From assembly GCA_951812795.1 (NCBI GenBank), contig OX638325.1, positions 1,698,277 to 1,762,276 on the forward strand: DNA of 64,000 nucleotides, given 5' to 3'. Origin of the DNA: an uncultured Dehalococcoidia bacterium. Lineage in GTDB: Bacteria > Chloroflexota > Dehalococcoidia > Lucifugimonadales > Lucifugimonadaceae. The translations under genes and the position numbers were made by a program. Each line of letters opens with the position of its first letter. The stretch's first letter is position 1. Below the pieces are notes generated by a model. It saw only the letters and a program-made list of their open reading frames with translations. It did no database searches and was not told the DNA's origin. Shown here piece after piece: positions 60,151 to 64,000 of the stretch.

Positions 60151-61203
60151 TCAACCTCCACTCGCACCCACCTCATCAACCCGCGTCGTGCGGTTTGTGA
60201 CCGACCGTTTCAAGGTCGTCGCCAAAAACGCTATCCCGCCAAAGGCGACGATGCTGAGCCAGGATATTGAGCGGTCCAAGACCGTCAATGTGAACGCATC
60301 GGTGTCGTTAAGTCCGACCAAAAGCAGCACTGTGATTAGAGCGGTTTCTACGAAACCCAATCCGCCCGGTACCGGGATCGTGGTCATGATCGCGTTGGCG
60401 AGCGCGGCGAACATGGCGATGCTTATCGCCATTTCCAGACCCATCGCCTGCGCCACGAAGTAGAACCGCAACACCTCCATCAGCCAACCCAGTACCCCCA
60501 GGGCGATCTGCAATGTCATTCCACCGCCTCGAAAGCTGTTCAGCGTTCCGTCTTGGAAATGCAGATATTGCCTTCCAAATCGCGCCGGCAGCCATCGGGC
60601 GACTCTTTCACCAGCCTTGCCCATCACGTAGAGAATGAGCAGAAGTGCGAGCACCAAACCAGATGCAACTGCCACGACAATTACCGCGACGTCGACGATT
60701 CTTCCGGAAGCGGCGAATCCATCGACCAGCAGGGCCCAGATGGCCGAGGTGACCACGAGCACCAAGACGACCACCATATCCTGCACTCTTTCCGCGAACA
60801 CGGTGCCCAACGCTGTTGGCATGTCGCTCGACGTCCTATCGGCCAAAGCCCAACCTCGATACGCATCGCCGATGCGGAAGAACATGACTGAATTTACGAA
60901 CCAACCGGTCAGGATCATCAACGACATGGTCGCGACATTTGGTGCTTCAGCTCGCTGAAGATCAGGATTTTGGGAACGATTGGTAACCGAGTTGAAGATC
61001 AATTGCCATCGCCACCCTCGGAACCAGAAACTCAGGTAATACAGCAACCCGGCCAAAATGAACAGCCACCAGTTGATCCCGGTCAGGTGCTCAACGAATT
61101 CATCCCACTCGAAATCTAAGACGCGCCAGAGCAGGAAGCCGATGATCGCCAATCCAAAGGCCGCGCTGAGAATGGTGGGTAGCGACAAGACTCGTCGGCG
61201 CAT
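60151..61203 (-). CDS. UPF0104/LPG-synthase-type membrane protein
   Basis: A ~350-residue protein with about eight membrane helices: INWWLFILAGLLYYLSFWFRGWRWQLIF (core LSFWFRGWRWQLIF), NSVMFFRIGDAYRGWALADR, GTVFAERVQDMVVV, and IPVPGGLGFVETALITVLLL (core PVPGGLGFVE). This is the transmembrane domain of lysylphosphatidylglycerol synthase/AglD-like flippases, without the aminoacyl transferase half. It probably moves or modifies a lipid. ATG 61203 is preferred; the frame runs to 61278. Confidence 0.85.
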   Translation of the reverse strand: MRRRVLSLPTILSAAFGLAIIGFLLWRVLDFEWDEFVEHLTGINWWLFILAGLLYYLSFWFRGWRWQLIFNSVTNRSQNPDLQRAEAPNVATMSLMILTGWFVNSVMFFRIGDAYRGWALADRTSSDMPTALGTVFAERVQDMVVVLVLVVTSAIWALLVDGFAASGRIVDVAVIVVAVASGLVLALLLILYVMGKAGERVARWLPARFGRQYLHFQDGTLNSFRGGGMTLQIALGVLGWLMEVLRFYFVAQAMGLEMAISIAMFAALANAIMTTIPVPGGLGFVETALITVLLLVGLNDTDAFTLTVLDRSISWLSIVAFGGIAFLATTLKRSVTNRTTRVDEVGASGG

Positions 61204-61287
61204 CGCCGCGATGCCGTAGGCCTGACCGTTGTTGTCGCGGTTCGAATTTCTGCGCAAGAGTCGCAAAGGTCCACACAATCGCGTCGA

Positions 61288-62034
61288 TCAATCAGCCGAC
61301 AGCGGTCGTTTCGCTGGGATCCCGGGTCGACGGGGGTAGCGATCTTTTGTCGGTTGCACCTTGAGCCAGTAAATGATGTGGTCCATCGGTGATGCCCCCG
61401 GATGCGCCACCGGTTGGATGATCGCGGGTGCCGCGCCCAATTCGTTGGCTGCGAACGAAGCGTCTTCGACCTCGCATTGGACCGCTCGCGGATCGTGGCC
61501 TTTGGGGAGAACTGCTACGCCACCCAGTTTGAGGAACGGCAACGTGAACTCTGCAAGCAACGGAAGCTTGGCGACGCCACGGGCAGTGACGAGATCGTAG
61601 TTTTCCCGATGTTCCTTTAACCGACCCGCATCCTCGGCGCGCGAATTCAATATCGTGACTCCTTCAATTCCCAGTTCCGAGACAACGTGACGCAAAAAGT
61701 CGCACTTCTTGCCGTTCGATTCCAGCAAAGTGACCTCGGTGCCAGGGAGAATGATCTTCAACGGCAGTCCCGGTATTCCCGCACCCGAACCAATGTCGAT
61801 GATCCGTCGACCGTCGAACCATTCCGCTGTCGACACACTCCCGCCTGCCGGAACCGCAATTCTGAACGAACGAATGAAGAGTTGTTCGACAACGGCTTGG
61901 GGATCCTTTACAGCGGTCAGATTGATGCGACGCCCCCATTCGGTGAGCAGTTCGCGATAGCGCCGGAACCGCTCGATTTGGGTGTCGTCAACGTTCGCAC
62001 CTATGGTACCAGCCGCCTCGACCAGTGACTTCAT
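61288..62034 (-). CDS. rsmG: 16S rRNA (guanine-N7)-methyltransferase RsmG
   Basis: A 248-residue protein of the RsmG/GidB family that methylates G527 of 16S rRNA. Motifs are WGRRINLTAVKDP (residues ~33-45), IIDIGSGAGIPGLPLKI (SAM binding), LLESNGKKCDFLRHV and VTARGVAKLPLL. Length is normal. A 12-base tandem duplication (gctcgaatctgg twice, 62041-62064) lies just upstream. The adjacent membrane-protein gene is on the same strand. Confidence 0.93.
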   Translation of the reverse strand: MKSLVEAAGTIGANVDDTQIERFRRYRELLTEWGRRINLTAVKDPQAVVEQLFIRSFRIAVPAGGSVSTAEWFDGRRIIDIGSGAGIPGLPLKIILPGTEVTLLESNGKKCDFLRHVVSELGIEGVTILNSRAEDAGRLKEHRENYDLVTARGVAKLPLLAEFTLPFLKLGGVAVLPKGHDPRAVQCEVEDASFAANELGAAPAIIQPVAHPGASPMDHIIYWLKVQPTKDRYPRRPGIPAKRPLSAD

Positions 62035-62174
62035 GCTATTGCTCGAATCTGGGCTCGAATCTGGGCTCCATGCAGGCGCAATTCGAACCTCCTGTGCTGG
62101 ATGCGCGACTTAACATGATAACGACGGATCGCAGCAACGCCGCGGCTAACCAATACGAGGGAACGTAAACGACC

Positions 62175-62942
62175 ATGAAGATACTAATCACCGGTGCCAG
62201 CGGATTGATCGGCTCAGTGCTCCGCACCCACCTCGGAGAAACTGGACGGTACACCATCTCAGGCGTAGATGCTCGCCCGCTCGCCGACGATTCTCTTGCA
62301 AACTTCACACTTGCCGATTGCTATGACTACGACGCAATGTCGCCGGCATTTGATGGCCAAGACGCAGTGATCCATCTAGCGGCTAATGCGCCAGTTCACA
62401 CGCTATGGGACGACGTCCTTCGCAACAACATCGCATCGACTCACAACGTCTACGAAGCCGCCCGCGAACACGGTGTCAGACGCGTCGTATTTGCAAGTTC
62501 GAACCATGCGGTTGGGAACTTTGAGCTCGACGAACCCTACAAGAGCATCGGTCTTGGCGATTACTCCTTAATCGACAACGATCCCGCCAATATCCGGCAA
62601 GTCGACCACCGCGTGCCAATCCGTCCCGACAGTGACTACGGAGTGAGCAAGGTCTTTGGAGAGGCGACCGGTCGTTACTACAACGAACACTTCGGCCTCG
62701 AAGTCGCTTGCCTCCGCATCGGTAGCGTCGTGCCGGAAAATCGACCGACGAATATTCGTGCCTACGCGACGTGGTTGTCGCACCGCGACCTCGCTCACTT
62801 AGTCGACCGTTGCCTCGTCGCAGATCTGAGTTTCGATATCTTCTACGGCGTCTCTAACAACCACTGGCGATTCTGGGACATCGAACATGCCCGAGAGACT
62901 ATCGGCTACGATCCGCAAGATAGTGGCGAGGGCTTTCGGTAG
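62175..62942 (+). CDS. NAD-dependent epimerase/dehydratase family protein (uronate dehydrogenase-like)
   Basis: A 255-residue short-chain dehydrogenase of the extended type: MKILITGASGLIG (NAD binding), HLAANAPVH, VFASSNHAVGNF and the catalytic YGVSK. The short length, SSNHAVGNF and the end NHWRFWDIEHARETIGY match uronate dehydrogenases, which oxidise uronic acids to aldaric acid lactones. The true substrate is not certain. Confidence 0.88.
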   Translation: MKILITGASGLIGSVLRTHLGETGRYTISGVDARPLADDSLANFTLADCYDYDAMSPAFDGQDAVIHLAANAPVHTLWDDVLRNNIASTHNVYEAAREHGVRRVVFASSNHAVGNFELDEPYKSIGLGDYSLIDNDPANIRQVDHRVPIRPDSDYGVSKVFGEATGRYYNEHFGLEVACLRIGSVVPENRPTNIRAYATWLSHRDLAHLVDRCLVADLSFDIFYGVSNNHWRFWDIEHARETIGYDPQDSGEGFR

Positions 62943-62956
62943 AGGTCACGAGGCGC

Positions 62957-64000
62957 TCAATTCTCGACGCCTTCGCAGTCGGGCAAATTGAGCTGGCGCA
63001 AGTCGGTGTGGAATAGTGGTTTCGGTAACTGGGGTAGGCAACCGGACAGGAAGTTGAATCTCAGGAAGAGGTCAGACAACTCAGTCAGGTTACCCAACTC
63101 TGCGGGGACCTGTCCGGTGAACGCGTTGGCGTCAAGATGGAGCGCCGTCAAAGAAACCAGTTCCCCTAACCAGATCGGTATCGTTCCGCCGAAATCATTG
63201 GTCCCGACATCGAACACACGCAACACAGCGAGATTACGCATCGCATCAGGTAATTCGCCTTCAAGCTGATTGTGGTTCAACCTAAGCTCGATCAGATTTT
63301 CCAGATCCCCGATTTCGGCGGGCAATTCGCCGGAGAGCAGGTTTGCGCTCAAATCGAGTTCGATGAGAGCGTCTAGGTTCCCGAATTCGGCCGGGACCTC
63401 ACCGACCAGACGGTTGTTGGAGAGGATCATATTTGTCAGGTTAGTTAGACCGCCCAATGCCGACGGTAGGTTTCCACTTAAGCCGTTCCTGCTTAAGTTG
63501 AGCGTCGTCAATTTGTTCAGGTTCGACAACTCAGGCGGGATAGGACCGGTGAGATCATTGTTGTTGACTATCAGCGCCCTCAGGTTAGCCAAGTCGTTCA
63601 ATTGAGAGGGAATTTCGCCAGTCAACGCATTCTCGCCGAGGTCCAAGATCATCAGATTGGTCAGATCGCGCAGTTCGGGCGGGATCTGACCTGACAGCCG
63701 GTTATCGCCCAGATTCAATTCCTCCAGCTCCGTCAAGGATGCAAGCTCTGTCGGGATCGGGCCTTCAAAATCGTTCGCGTTGAGATGTATCACCTGCAGG
63801 CCGGTCAGTTGCCCCAAGGATTTGGGTATCTTTGCTTCGATCGCGAGGTCGACCAACTTTAGCGCCGTTACGCGAGTGGGTGTTCCGCCGATTCCCACGC
63901 CGAGCCAGGTGTCGATCGGCTGCTCCGCCGACCAGTCGAGAATCTCGGTTCCATTGAGCGGTTCAATCAGTTGAAGCAACACTTCGCAATCGATGACGAG
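62957..64000 (-). CDS. Plant-type leucine-rich-repeat protein (5' end outside the window)
   Basis: At least 347 residues of about 11 regular repeats, LxxLxxLxLxxNxLxGxIPxELGNL, ending LRQLNLPDCEGVEN. The frame is open to the window edge (LVIDCEVLLQLIEPLNGTEI), so the start, probably with a signal peptide, lies beyond 64000; a GTG at 63982 is not a likely start. Such repeats form a curved solenoid for protein binding. It is a relative of the broken gene at 38742 (similar header: WLGVGIG against WLSDVSIGEW). Confidence 0.85.
   Translation of the reverse strand, partial: LVIDCEVLLQLIEPLNGTEILDWSAEQPIDTWLGVGIGGTPTRVTALKLVDLAIEAKIPKSLGQLTGLQVIHLNANDFEGPIPTELASLTELEELNLGDNRLSGQIPPELRDLTNLMILDLGENALTGEIPSQLNDLANLRALIVNNNDLTGPIPPELSNLNKLTTLNLSRNGLSGNLPSALGGLTNLTNMILSNNRLVGEVPAEFGNLDALIELDLSANLLSGELPAEIGDLENLIELRLNHNQLEGELPDAMRNLAVLRVFDVGTNDFGGTIPIWLGELVSLTALHLDANAFTGQVPAELGNLTELSDLFLRFNFLSGCLPQLPKPLFHTDLRQLNLPDCEGVEN

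Overview
The window looks like a chromosomal segment of an uncultured Chloroflexota bacterium, probably of the SAR202/Dehalococcoidia kind. This is an inference. It rests on the lipoprotein linkers (valine/glutamate-rich or threonine/proline-rich stretches after the lipobox cysteine), on the many scattered catabolic enzymes (M81 amidase, sulfatase, D-aminoacylase, mandelate-racemase type dehydratase, amidohydrolase, ThDP enzyme, uronate-type dehydrogenase), on plant-type LRR proteins, and on G-rich palindromic repeats spread between and inside genes. There is no rRNA; one tRNA-Arg(CCU) lies at 60060-60135.

Layout. 1-607 is a 260-bp tandem repeat. 668-4452 holds an M81 protein followed by a toxin-antitoxin cluster: HigB with a truncated partner, a remnant of a second M81 gene, then three ribbon-helix-helix antitoxins and a PIN toxin. 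4466-6821 has a Cys-type sulfatase and PgpA. 6907-10919 is a peptide-type ABC operon (binding protein plus two permeases, no ATPases); a similar one lies on the minus strand at 34762-38521. 11012-20341 holds MetF with a Cys-rich tail, a DUF3800 protein, a D-aminoacylase, a HARE-HTH/Mrr-like protein, gamma-glutamyltransferase, a TIM-barrel isomerase and a zinc alcohol dehydrogenase. 20483-22152 is a compact operon of a small protein, a retropepsin-like protease and a formylglycine-generating enzyme; the last could activate the sulfatase upstream.

23806-25449 is best read as one selenoprotein gene of the UGSC family. An in-frame UGA at codon 96 sits in a U-G-T-C motif and is followed at once by a SECIS-like hairpin. 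Next come a DUF1697 protein, Fic, a phosphatase, a lipoprotein with two ClpP/COG3904-like domains, a methyltransferase, a ThDP enzyme and an enolase-superfamily dehydratase. 38742-40334 is a broken LRR gene. RmuC, paired PaREP1/HEPN-like proteins, an amidohydrolase, an O-methyltransferase and a Sir2 deacylase follow.

45955-47308 is a stand-alone class III nucleotidyl cyclase one base upstream of a membrane protein resembling the Pycsar effector (PycTM/DUF5706). This makes a Pycsar-type antiphage module likely. Next to it, 47403-50835 is a decaying branched-chain amino acid ABC operon (LivF, LivG intact or nearly so; LivM and the binding protein broken; LivH absent). 51032-55068 is a complete Fe(III)-type ABC transporter. 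The right end holds a membrane-anchored T/P-rich protein, an AIR-synthase-like protein, an NTR-like secreted protein, Ppx/GppA, the tRNA, a UPF0104-type membrane protein, RsmG, an NAD-dependent epimerase/dehydrogenase and an LRR protein that runs off the window.

A recurring theme is palindromic repeats of the form CCCCCTnAnCCCCCTC...AAGGAGGGGGA. They lie in intergenic spaces but also inside genes: they add an in-frame peptide to gamma-glutamyltransferase, the tail and stop codon of Sir2, the N-terminus of LivF, and the ribosome binding site of the DUF1697 gene. Apart from 1-667 no stretch longer than 300 bases lacks a gene or gene remnant.
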